From assembly GCA_902790375.1 (NCBI GenBank), contig CADARY010000008.1, positions 24,379-88,378 of the forward strand: a DNA stretch of 64,000 bases, in the 5' to 3' direction. The notes under the pieces were generated by a model. That model worked only from the letters and a program-made list of their open reading frames with translations. It was not told the DNA's origin and did no database searches. Position 1 is the first letter of the stretch, and the number at the start of each line of letters is the position of its first letter. This document shows positions 27,619 to 35,575 of this stretch, one piece after another. Both the position numbers and the translations under genes were made by a program. This DNA comes from Oscillospiraceae bacterium (GTDB lineage: Bacteria > Bacillota > Clostridia > Oscillospirales > Oscillospiraceae).

Positions 27619-28275
27619 GTGACAAAAAAACAAAGCCGCGGCCATCGGATCATCGTGATCCTGCTGCTGCTCGTGATCCTGGCCCTTGCCGTGGTCGCGG
27701 GGCTGCTGGCCCTGAAGCTGAGCCGGCGCGAGGATACCCGCCTCGCGGGCGTCTGGCAGATGCGCGCGGAGCTGACGGATACGGCCCGCACCCGGGCCGA
27801 CGCCTGGCTGCAGCGCGCCGCTCTTGGCGAGCAGGTCCCCGCCGCGGAGTACCTGCCGGCGCTTTCCGTCACGGTGCGCCTCACGCTCTCCCCGGACGGG
27901 AGCTGGAGCCGCGAGATCCGGGACGGAGAATACGAGAGCGCCCGCGCCGCGGCCGAGCGGGGCCTTGCCAAGGCCCTGCGGGAGCTGCTGCGCCTGCGCA
28001 TTGCCGATGCGGGCCGCCCGCCCGAGACGGCGGCGGAGGCCGAGGCGCGCATCCAGCGCGTGCTCGGCATGTCCACCGAGGACTATATGCGGGACTACGG
28101 CCCCGCCCTTCTGCCGCCGCTTTCGCAGATGCGCGCGGTGTATGACGGCAGCGGCGCGTATCTTGCGGACGGGGAGACGATCAACTTTGACGGGGAGGCC
28201 GTGCGCTATCTTATGGACGGGGAGCTTCTTGTCCTGCTGAGACCCGAGGGGGCGGAGGTGTATGAACGTGCGTAA
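27619..28275 (+). CDS. Small single-pass membrane protein, unknown function
   Basis: A 218-residue protein starting at GTG after AAGGGGTGAAAG. One strongly hydrophobic segment (about 10-32) follows a basic N-terminus. The remainder is Ala/Arg/Glu-rich and probably extracytoplasmic. I do not recognise a family. It overlaps the D,D-carboxypeptidase gene by 14 bases, suggesting a cell-wall-related role, but this is context only. Confidence 0.7.
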   Translation: MTKKQSRGHRIIVILLLLVILALAVVAGLLALKLSRREDTRLAGVWQMRAELTDTARTRADAWLQRAALGEQVPAAEYLPALSVTVRLTLSPDGSWSREIRDGEYESARAAAERGLAKALRELLRLRIADAGRPPETAAEAEARIQRVLGMSTEDYMRDYGPALLPPLSQMRAVYDGSGAYLADGETINFDGEAVRYLMDGELLVLLRPEGAEVYERA

Positions 28276-29692
28276 GGAACTTGCCGCGCTGCTGCTGGCC
28301 CTGTGCCTGGCGCTCCCGCTTGCCCGCCCGGCTCATGCCGAGGCGACGGTGACCCATCAGCAGCTTGAAAACCTGCTCCTCTCCGTGGACGGGAATGATC
28401 CCAGGACCGTCCGAACCATCCACTACAGCTATGACTATAACCGCTATGTCTCCCTGCGGGATATGGCGGCGGCCCTCAGCGGCACGGCGAAGCATTTTGA
28501 CCTGAGCATCGCAAACGACCAGGTCACTATCACCACCGGCAGGGACTACACGCCGGTCGGCGGGGAGGGGGAGCCCTTCCCCGACACCGGCGTATACGAG
28601 ACGCGCCCCCTGGCCCTGTATCTCATCTGGCTCGACGGGCGGGAGCTTCACTATCAGAGCTTCCTCAGCCCCGGCGCTGACCGGCGGGACTGCTTCATGA
28701 GTCTCACGGATCTTGCCATGCAGCTTGATCTGAGCCTGGAGGTCTCCGCCGGCAGCATGCGCCTCAACAGCCGCGAGGGCTTCACCATCGACCTGGACAC
28801 CCTGCGGGAGGGCGGGTTTTATTATGAGATCCACTCCGGCCTTGTCGGGGACGCCACGACTGGCGCCATCTACACCGCCTGGGAGCCGATGCTCTCCGTG
28901 CCCATTGCGAGCACCACGAAGCTCATGAGCTTTGTCATCATCATGGACGCCGCTGCCAACGGGGAGATCGCCCTCTCCGACAGCGTGACCATCCCCGAGG
29001 AGGCGGCGCGGCTCTCCCGCACAGCAGACGGGGTGATCTATATGGAGGCGGGCCAGGTCTCGAATGTGACGGATCTTCTGTGCGCCATGCTGGTCCTCTC
29101 CAGCAACGAGAGCGCCACGGCCCTCGCCGTACACACCTGCGGGAGCGAGGCGGCCTTTGTCGAGCGCATGAACCGCAAGGCGCAGGCCCTCGGACTCTCG
29201 GAGGGGACAGTTTTCTATAACTGCAACGGCCTGCCCGTCTATACGGACAATCTCGCCGCGACCAAGGTGCAAAACCGCATGAGCGCCTATGACATGTTCG
29301 AGCTGGTGCGCTATCTTCTCAGCGCCTACCCGGAGGTGACGCGCATCACCTCTCTCAGAACGGTGACGCTTGAGAGCTTCGGCGTCACGATCGCCAACAC
29401 CAACACCCTGCTCTATAACCTCCCGGGCGTTGTGGGCCTCAAGACCGGCACCACCAACATGTCCGGCGCCTGCCTTGTCACCGCCATGGAGGCGCAGGAC
29501 GCAAAGGGCGATGTCCACATGCTGGTCTCCGTCGAGTTCGGCGCCGAGGACAGCACCGTGCGCACCACGCTCTCAGAGGAGATGCTGCGCTACGGCCTGC
29601 AGATGCTGCGCGAGCAGTCGGCGTCAGGGGCCGGAGCCGCCGTCCCCATCGACGCCGAGGAGCTTATCCGCGCCGCGCTTCGCGGCTTCTGA
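28262..29692 (+). CDS. D-alanyl-D-alanine carboxypeptidase (peptidase S11) with an extra N-terminal domain
   Basis: A 476-residue protein with a signal peptide (cleavage near AHAEA). Residues about 25-180 form an extra domain reminiscent of copper-amine-oxidase-N-like modules. The S11 penicillin-binding domain follows with all three catalytic motifs: STTK (Ser217-Lys220), SSN (about 279) and KTGT (about 393). It trims D-Ala from peptidoglycan stem peptides. It starts at ATG after GGAGGTG inside the previous gene. Confidence 0.9.
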   Translation: MNVRKELAALLLALCLALPLARPAHAEATVTHQQLENLLLSVDGNDPRTVRTIHYSYDYNRYVSLRDMAAALSGTAKHFDLSIANDQVTITTGRDYTPVGGEGEPFPDTGVYETRPLALYLIWLDGRELHYQSFLSPGADRRDCFMSLTDLAMQLDLSLEVSAGSMRLNSREGFTIDLDTLREGGFYYEIHSGLVGDATTGAIYTAWEPMLSVPIASTTKLMSFVIIMDAAANGEIALSDSVTIPEEAARLSRTADGVIYMEAGQVSNVTDLLCAMLVLSSNESATALAVHTCGSEAAFVERMNRKAQALGLSEGTVFYNCNGLPVYTDNLAATKVQNRMSAYDMFELVRYLLSAYPEVTRITSLRTVTLESFGVTIANTNTLLYNLPGVVGLKTGTTNMSGACLVTAMEAQDAKGDVHMLVSVEFGAEDSTVRTTLSEEMLRYGLQMLREQSASGAGAAVPIDAEELIRAALRGF

Positions 29693-29721
29693 CCGCGCCC
29701 CTGTTAATTTCGCGTTTTCTG

Positions 29722-29730
29722 TGTTATAAT
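29722..29730 (+). promoter_or_regulatory. Extended -10 promoter before the VanZ-like gene
   Basis: TGTTATAAT (29722-29730) is a TGn-extended -10 box 41 bases upstream of the ATG; no good -35 box is seen. Confidence 0.45.
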
Positions 29731-29771
29731 GATGTTCATATCTGTATCTATCAACGACGGGAAGAAGAGCC

Positions 29772-30854
29772 ATGCTGAATGCCAACCGATTGTCCACCAA
29801 TATCATCGTCACCGTGCTGGTGCTGGTGATGGTCTTTCTGCTGCCCCTGCTGGACAGGCGCATCTGCGCGCGCCTCGGCGTGAACCTCCACCACGGGCTG
29901 AGCAGCAACCCGAAGGCGGACGCCCTGCTGAAGATCCGGCAGCTGATCCTCTTTGCGGTGTTTTTCGTGTATATCATGGTCTTTGCCTACCTGGTCTTCT
30001 TCTCCCGCAGCGCCTCCGAGCAGTACCTTGTGCACATCGCTCCCTTTGCCGACCTGCAGCACGCCATCAACACGGACTATGGCCCCTTTGATTTCATCGT
30101 CGCCATCTTCAAGGAGGGGGTGCAGAGCGCCTTCTCCCATGTCCGGGTGGTAAAGATCGAGGACATCACCCAGGTCTATATGAACATCATGCTCTTTGTC
30201 CCCATGGGCTATCTGCTGCCTTACGTGTTTGAGTTTTTCCGCAGCGGCTCCTGGGCCCGGCCGGTGCTGGCCTGCTTTGTCATCTCCTTCATCACGGAAA
30301 ACCTGCAGCTGATCTTCCGCCGCGGCTTCTATGACATGGACGATCTGCTGGCCAACACCCTCGGCGGGCTCATCGGGACGCTGCTCTTCATTTCGGTCGC
30401 CTATGTGGTGACGCATCCGAACTGGCGAAGAGAGCTCTTCACCCTGCGCTCCTGGCGCACAGCCGCAAAAAACGGCGCGCTCTATCCCTATGCCCGCCGC
30501 GTCGGCATCTCCCGCACGACCCTCCTGGGCACCGACGAGGGGGAGGTTTTCTTCTTCTATGTGTCCAAGCTCGGCTTCCGGCCCCGCAAACAGATCGTGC
30601 CGGAATATTCCTTCGGGACGGATTTCCTCTTTGAGCTCGGCTCTTCCCAGGTGGAGATCCACTGCTCCAATCGGCCGGACAAGCTCCAGACCCAGTATCT
30701 GACGATCTCGGCCCGGGATCTGCTGGAAATCAAAAAGCGCCTTCAGGAGCACGATATCGAGCCCGGCCCCTTCGAGCAGGACCCCTACACCGGCCAGCGC
30801 CGCGTGAGCTTCAGCGGCCCGGACGGCGTAGTCATCACGCTCCTTGAGGAATAA
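29772..30854 (+). CDS. VanZ-like membrane protein with a C-terminal VOC-like domain
   Basis: A 360-residue protein. Residues 1-225 contain about five membrane segments and the VanZ-type pattern (FVPMGYLLPYVFEFFR, TENLQLIFRRGFYDMDDLLANTLGG). Residues about 240-360 look like a vicinal-oxygen-chelate (glyoxalase/bleomycin-resistance) fold: FFYVSKLGFRPR near the start and VSFSGPDGVVITLLEE at the end. VanZ relatives are linked to lipoglycopeptide tolerance; VOC proteins bind or modify small molecules. The fusion is unusual. It ends 80 bases before the RiPP epimerase gene. Confidence 0.7.
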   Translation: MLNANRLSTNIIVTVLVLVMVFLLPLLDRRICARLGVNLHHGLSSNPKADALLKIRQLILFAVFFVYIMVFAYLVFFSRSASEQYLVHIAPFADLQHAINTDYGPFDFIVAIFKEGVQSAFSHVRVVKIEDITQVYMNIMLFVPMGYLLPYVFEFFRSGSWARPVLACFVISFITENLQLIFRRGFYDMDDLLANTLGGLIGTLLFISVAYVVTHPNWRRELFTLRSWRTAAKNGALYPYARRVGISRTTLLGTDEGEVFFFYVSKLGFRPRKQIVPEYSFGTDFLFELGSSQVEIHCSNRPDKLQTQYLTISARDLLEIKKRLQEHDIEPGPFEQDPYTGQRRVSFSGPDGVVITLLEE

Positions 30855-30934
30855 GGGAAGCGGGGTCCTGTGACAGTCGGCGGTATATGATGGGCCTATA
30901 AGCAATAAGCCGCGATCAGAAAGAAGGCACAGAC

Positions 30935-32362
30935 ATGAAAATAAAGATCAGAGACCGGATCCTCAACATGAACCTGATGGAAAAGGAGCCCCATGACCCC
31001 GAGATCGTCAGGACGGTGGCGCGGATGAAGCGCGTTGTGGAAAGGTGGAACCTGGACGCGGACTTCCGCAAAGCCTGTGAGAGCGACCCGGAAAAAACGC
31101 TCGCCGAGATAGCCCCGGATGTTGACCCGGAGGCTTTTCGCCTGCTGATCAACAAGGACGCGGCCGAGAAGCTGGTGGAAGATCTGAAGGCAGAGAAAAT
31201 CAGTGAGGAGGATATACCGGAGAGCTATGTGATCTACAAGGCGTCGGTCAGGGAAAAGATCCTGCACCGGGAGAAGCTTCGTCAGACGTACTGCGTCCCG
31301 GATGAGCCGCACTTTCGTGCCTGGCGCGAGCGGCAGCAGAAGCGCTGCTACATGGAGATGGGTCCCTCCGCCCAGCGTATGGTGCAGGCCGCGCTGATGT
31401 TTGAACTCACACTGGGCTGCTCTGTCGGCTGCCCCTTCTGCGGCGTGGCCTCCCAGGGCCTTCGCGGCATTTTCCGCTATACGGAGGAAAACGCGGCACT
31501 CTGGCGCGAGACGCTGCGCCGCATGCACGCGCTGCTCGGCGGCGCGGCAGGCCGCGGCACCTGCTACTACTCCTGCGAGGGGCTGGATAATCCGGATTAT
31601 GAAAAATTCCTCTCGGATTACTACAGCGAGTTCGGCGTCGTGCCGCAGACCACCACCGCCGCCGCCACCCGCGATATCGAACGCACCCGTGCTCTGCTGC
31701 GCTTCGCGGATGAAAACGACCCCCATATCGACCGCTTCTCCGTCATCAGTGCCGAAATGCGCGATACGATCTTCGAGGCCTTTACACCGGAGGAGCTTGT
31801 GAATGTGGAGCTGCTGCCCCAGTTTCCCGAGGCGCCGGGAAACTGCTTTGCCAAGGTCGGGCGCAACCGCGACAAGGACGATGAGGACGCTGTGGGCGGC
31901 ACCATCGCCTGCGCAAGCGGCTTCATCGTGAATATGCAGGAAAAGTCGCTGCGGCTGATGACGCCCTTCGTCTCCGACCGCGACCACCCCACCGGGGAGT
32001 GGATCCTGGAGAAATGCGCTTTCCGTTCTGCCGAGGATCTGGAAAAGCAGATGCGCCGGATGATCGAAACATACATGCCCCTGGAGCTTGACTTTGAAAA
32101 GCGCGTCGGGGCCTCCTGCGACTTCAGCCTGGAGGAGACGGACGGCAATGTCCGGGTCGGCGCACACGGTGTGCGCGTTGACATGCTGCACGCCCCCATG
32201 GCGCAGGCGGGGCTGGACACGGTGGTCACCGCGCTCAAGGCGCGCCGCTATACGGGAGACGAAATCCTGGAGCTCCTGCCGGAGGATATGAATCCTGCGC
32301 AGAGCATCCTGCTGCTCAAGCAATTATGGGATCACGGCCTGATTGATCAGGTCACAGAATAA
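30935..32362 (+). CDS. Radical SAM peptide epimerase of RiPP maturation (PoyD-like)
   Basis: A 475-residue protein. The radical SAM cluster motif is C162-SVG-C166-PF-C169, the CxxxCxxC form, in a context (ELTLGCSVGCPFCGVASQG) typical of the RiPP amino-acid epimerases that convert L- to D-residues. Residues about 28-72 resemble an NHLP/Nif11-type leader (VVERWNLDADFRKAC, DPEKTLAEI). The last 60 residues look like a winged helix (ILELLPEDMNPAQSILLLKQ). Later cysteines (C304, C326, C361, C395) are candidates for the hydrogen donor; which one is unknown. The precursor gene follows after 14 bases with its own AGGAGG. Confidence 0.85.
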   Translation: MKIKIRDRILNMNLMEKEPHDPEIVRTVARMKRVVERWNLDADFRKACESDPEKTLAEIAPDVDPEAFRLLINKDAAEKLVEDLKAEKISEEDIPESYVIYKASVREKILHREKLRQTYCVPDEPHFRAWRERQQKRCYMEMGPSAQRMVQAALMFELTLGCSVGCPFCGVASQGLRGIFRYTEENAALWRETLRRMHALLGGAAGRGTCYYSCEGLDNPDYEKFLSDYYSEFGVVPQTTTAAATRDIERTRALLRFADENDPHIDRFSVISAEMRDTIFEAFTPEELVNVELLPQFPEAPGNCFAKVGRNRDKDDEDAVGGTIACASGFIVNMQEKSLRLMTPFVSDRDHPTGEWILEKCAFRSAEDLEKQMRRMIETYMPLELDFEKRVGASCDFSLEETDGNVRVGAHGVRVDMLHAPMAQAGLDTVVTALKARRYTGDEILELLPEDMNPAQSILLLKQLWDHGLIDQVTE

Positions 32363-32376
32363 AGGAGGAAAACACC

Positions 32377-32805
32377 ATGGATCAGATCAAGAAAAACAAC
32401 ATCGCCTATGGAAAGCTTCTCAACAAATGCTGGGACGATCCGGCCTACCTTGAGAAGTTCCGTGCCGATCCCGCCGCCGCACTGAAGGAGTTCGGCATCC
32501 CCACACCGCCGAATGCGAGATACCACATCGTTGCTCCCCAGGACATGAAGCCCAGCACGAAGGAAGATGTCTACCTCTACTATATGGATAAGCCCGAAGT
32601 TACCAGTCTGAACGAAGAAACGCTCGGCAAGGTCGCCGGTGGGGTCGTGCCGACGCCGGAGCCGGAGCCGCACGAACCCATTATGGAATCCGTAGACGTC
32701 ATGACCCATGTGGAGGTGGGTACAGAAGTAGTTGCCGAGGTTGTGGCCGTCATCATGGCTGTGATTTTGGTTCTGGGCGAAGGCACGGGGGATGGAGATC
32801 AATAA
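32377..32805 (+). CDS. NHLP-leader RiPP precursor with Val/Ala-rich core (proteusin-like)
   Basis: A 142-residue precursor. Residues 1-89 match the nitrile-hydratase-like leader type: DDPAYLEKFRADPAAALKEF near 20-40, GIPTPP, and a final LNEETLGKVAGG (78-89), whose GG is the expected cleavage site. The predicted 53-residue core begins VVPTPEPEPHEP and contains EVVAEVVAVIMAVILVLG before an acidic GEGTGDGDQ tail. It has no cysteine and only five Ser/Thr (T93, S105, T110, T116, T137), so lanthionine rings are impossible and epimerisation is the natural modification. A 19-base-pair terminator follows. Confidence 0.82.
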   Translation: MDQIKKNNIAYGKLLNKCWDDPAYLEKFRADPAAALKEFGIPTPPNARYHIVAPQDMKPSTKEDVYLYYMDKPEVTSLNEETLGKVAGGVVPTPEPEPHEPIMESVDVMTHVEVGTEVVAEVVAVIMAVILVLGEGTGDGDQ

Positions 32806-32873
32806 GTATTCGGGAAAGCGACACCATACATACGACTGCGGTGATGGACTGACGAGTCTCCCGCCGCGTCAAG

Positions 32874-32920
32874 AATCAAAAGCCCCTTGCGACCAAACGG
32901 ATCGCAAGGGGCTTTTGATT
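32874..32920. terminator. Strong bidirectional terminator
   Basis: A perfect 19-base-pair stem (32874-32892 with 32902-32920) with flanking A and T runs lies between the convergent precursor and symporter genes. It closes the RiPP transcript. Confidence 0.85.
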
Positions 32921-32921
32921 C

Positions 32922-34334
32922 TTAATCCTGCCAGAAGTCTGTGTCCTTGACGCCGTTGGCGGCACCGCGGTAGGCGGGGAGCTTGCCCTTGCGCCGCTGC
33001 CACTCATAATCGCGCAGGGCGGCAATGGCGGGCTTTGCGAGGATCACGATCACCGGCACGTTGATGATGACCATTAGGCCCTGCATCATATCCGCCGAAT
33101 CCCACGCGAGACCCGCCGAGATGCAGGCGCCGGCGAAGATCAGCGCCGTTGCGCACAGGCGATAGACAAACAGGAAGGCCTTGCCCGGCTCCTTCTTCAT
33201 GATGAAGCGCAGGCAGCTCTCGGTGTAATAGTAGTTGCCGAGCAGGGTCGTGAAGGCGAACAGGCACACCGCGACCGCAATGAAGATCGCGCCGAAGCTG
33301 CCGAGGGCCGTGCGCGTGCAGGCCTGGACATAGGTGGCGCCGGCGGCTTCGGCTACAGGCTCGACCCCGGAGAAGAGGCAGAGGAAGGCCGTGGCGGAGC
33401 AGATGAGCAGCGTGTCGATGAACACGCTCAGCATCTGCACAAGGCCCTGCTTTGCCGGGTGGCTCACATCCGCGGCAGCGGCGGCATTGGGGGCGGAGCC
33501 CATGCCGGCCTCGTTGGAGTAAAGGCCGCGCTTGATGCCCCACATGACGCAGGAGCCGGTGAAGCCGCCGAGGATGGCCTGAAAATCAAAGGCGGAGCGG
33601 AAGATCCGGCCGAACACGGCGGGAAGCTGACCGAAGTTGCGGATCACGACGTAGAGGGAGATCAGCACGTACAGAATGCCCATGACGGGAACCAGCACTT
33701 CCGTGACCCTGGTCAGGCGCTTGCCGCCGCCCAGGACGCAGAAGCCGAACAGCGCCGCGAGCACCGCGCCCACGACGACGGGGGTGGACTTGGTGTAGAA
33801 GGAGAAGGTGGAGAAAACGTCCTGCGTATTATACGCCGCGAGCATATTGTAGCCCACCACGTAGGTCAGGATCAGCACGATGGCGAAGACCACGCCGAGC
33901 CAGCGCTGGCCCAGGGCCTGCTCCATGTAGTAGGAGGGACCGCCGTAGCTGCCGCCCTCGCTGTCGCGCTTCTTGTAGATCTGGGCGAGGGTGGACTCGA
34001 CAAAGGCGGAGGCGCCGCCGAGGATCGCCGTGAGCCACATCCAGAAAATGGCGCCGGGGCCGCCGAGGCAGAGGGCTGTCGAGACGCCCATGATATTGCC
34101 TGTGCCGACGCGCGACGCGGTTGAGACCATCAGCGCGCCGAAGGAGGAGGTTGCGCCGAGATTCACGGGCTTCTCCCTGACGACGCGGATGGATTCCGCA
34201 AACAGGCGGATCTGCACGAAGCGCAGCCGGAAGGTAAAATAGAGCCCTGCCAGAATCAGAAGCAGGGGCACCACATAGGGCTTGTACAAAATGCCGCTGA
34301 CAGCGTTGACTGCATTGTCGATGGATGTGAGCAT
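32922..34334 (-). CDS. Sodium:alanine/glycine symporter (AGCS family)
   Basis: A 470-residue membrane protein starting at ATG 34332-34334 after CAGGAGAAAG; the longer open frame upstream crosses the promoter. Family blocks include GTGNIMGVSTALCLGGPGAI, FWMWLTAILGGASAFVESTL, YGGPSYYMEQ and SNEAGMGSAPNAAAA. It imports small neutral amino acids with sodium. A second AGCS gene lies at 62230. Confidence 0.92.
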   Translation of the reverse strand: MLTSIDNAVNAVSGILYKPYVVPLLLILAGLYFTFRLRFVQIRLFAESIRVVREKPVNLGATSSFGALMVSTASRVGTGNIMGVSTALCLGGPGAIFWMWLTAILGGASAFVESTLAQIYKKRDSEGGSYGGPSYYMEQALGQRWLGVVFAIVLILTYVVGYNMLAAYNTQDVFSTFSFYTKSTPVVVGAVLAALFGFCVLGGGKRLTRVTEVLVPVMGILYVLISLYVVIRNFGQLPAVFGRIFRSAFDFQAILGGFTGSCVMWGIKRGLYSNEAGMGSAPNAAAAADVSHPAKQGLVQMLSVFIDTLLICSATAFLCLFSGVEPVAEAAGATYVQACTRTALGSFGAIFIAVAVCLFAFTTLLGNYYYTESCLRFIMKKEPGKAFLFVYRLCATALIFAGACISAGLAWDSADMMQGLMVIINVPVIVILAKPAIAALRDYEWQRRKGKLPAYRGAANGVKDTDFWQD

Positions 34335-34653
34335 GTTTCTTTCTCCTGTCTTGAAGTTATTGCCTTTATGCTGCTTTCCCGAGCCGTTGCGAAAGAAATC
34401 GGGAAAGGCGGTTTGCCGCCTGTGATACAAGCAAAACAGCAGGCAAACCGAGTGGATGCGTCCGCCTTTGCCATATCCGGCCTCAAACGGCACAGGCATA
34501 CTATACCGGATTTTTCATTCACATGCAAGGCTTTCTTTTCTCCGGCTTTCCCCACAGCAAAAAGAATTGCGCCCGTCAAGCGCTTTCGCCCGCTTTTTCA
34601 CAATATCCGGTATATGCTTGCCTCATACGACCACAAGATAAGGAGGTTTGCAT
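34335..34653. other. Divergent intergenic region between symporter and ParB-like gene
   Basis: No gene seen. It holds the leftward promoter listed separately, a small inverted repeat around GGCGGTTTGCCGCC (34408-34421), and the AGGAGG site of the ParB-like gene at its right end. Confidence 0.5.
34500..34528 (-). promoter_or_regulatory. Sigma-A promoter for the symporter
   Basis: On the minus strand TTGCAT (34523-34528) and TATAGT (34500-34505) are separated by 17 bases, about 165 bases upstream of the start codon, leaving a long leader. Confidence 0.6.
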
Positions 34654-35484
34654 ATGCAGACACTGCATACCCGTCCGGGCGTCCGGCGGGGAAACATCGT
34701 GTGGCTGCCGGCGGAGGACATCGCGCCGAACCCCGTGCAGCCGCGCAGACTTTTTGACGAAAAGGCCCTGGAGGAGCTGAGCGAGAGCATCAGGAGCTAC
34801 GGCATTCTGAACCCGCTCACCGTGCGCTGCCGCGGCGGCAGGATCGAGCTTGTGGCCGGGGAGAGACGCCTGCGAGCAGCGAAGATGGCGGGCCTGGAGG
34901 AGGTGCCCTGTATCCTGCTGGACGTGAACATGGAGGACGCAAGCCTCATCGCCCTCATTGAAAATCTGCAGCGGCGGGATCTGGACTTCATCGAGGAGGC
35001 GGTGGGGCTGAGCCGCCTGATCCGCATGTTCGGCATGAGCCAGGAGGAGGCGGCAAAGCGCATCGGCAAGTCCCAGTCGGCGGTGGCCAACAAGCTGCGC
35101 CTTCTGAAGCTGCCGCGGGACGTGCTGGAAAACCTGCGCAGCTATGGCCTCAGCGAGCGCCACGGCCGGGCTCTGCTGCGCCTGACGGAGCCGAACGCCC
35201 AGCGCATGGCCCTGGAGTACATTGCGGCAAACGGACTCACCGTCGCTATGACGGAGGACTACATCGAGGGCCTGCTCTCCGCTCCCGCCGCCGGGGACGC
35301 GCCGGAGAAGCAGGAGCCGCGCCGCACGCTGATCCTCAAGGATGTGCGGGTCTTTCTCAACAGCCTCAACCGCTCCCTGGATCTGATGAAGCAGGGCGGC
35401 ATCGACGCGGGCGTGCGCCGCCAGGAGACCGAGGATTCCCTGATCCTCACCATCTCCATCCCGAAGAGCCGGACACCCGGCTGA
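34654..35484 (+). CDS. ParB/Noc/Spo0J-family protein
   Basis: This 276-residue protein starts at ATG 34654 after AGGAGG. The ParB N-terminal domain is clear: the CTP-binding region ERRLRAAKMAGLEEVPC preceded by LVAG, and IALIENLQRRDLDFIEEA. Next come the helix-turn-helix (MSQEEAAKRIGKSQSAVANK) and a C-terminal dimerisation segment. It could be Spo0J or Noc; no parA gene or parS site was found beside it, so the assignment stops at family level. Confidence 0.85.
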   Translation: MQTLHTRPGVRRGNIVWLPAEDIAPNPVQPRRLFDEKALEELSESIRSYGILNPLTVRCRGGRIELVAGERRLRAAKMAGLEEVPCILLDVNMEDASLIALIENLQRRDLDFIEEAVGLSRLIRMFGMSQEEAAKRIGKSQSAVANKLRLLKLPRDVLENLRSYGLSERHGRALLRLTEPNAQRMALEYIAANGLTVAMTEDYIEGLLSAPAAGDAPEKQEPRRTLILKDVRVFLNSLNRSLDLMKQGGIDAGVRRQETEDSLILTISIPKSRTPG

Positions 35485-35505
35485 GGCAGGCCTGTTTACA
35501 TTCTG

Positions 35506-35533
35506 TTGCTTGACTTCTCATATAAAATATAGT
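35506..35533 (+). promoter_or_regulatory. Promoter for the phosphodiester glycosidase lipoprotein
   Basis: TTGCTT (35506-35511), 16 bases, TATAGT (35528-35533), 43 bases upstream of the preferred ATG. Confidence 0.5.
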
Positions 35534-35575
35534 ACATTCCCCTTGTTCAAAATGAAAAGAGAAAGGTTTTTTCGC

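Noticed and set aside
30860-30905. Promoter for the RiPP operon
   Set aside because: GTGACA and the TATATGAT/TATAAG boxes are present but not at a workable spacing, so no promoter is called.
34335-34499. N-terminal extension of the symporter frame
   Set aside because: It runs up to the promoter region, lacks a ribosome site and encodes no membrane-protein-like sequence; the ATG at 34334 has a good site.
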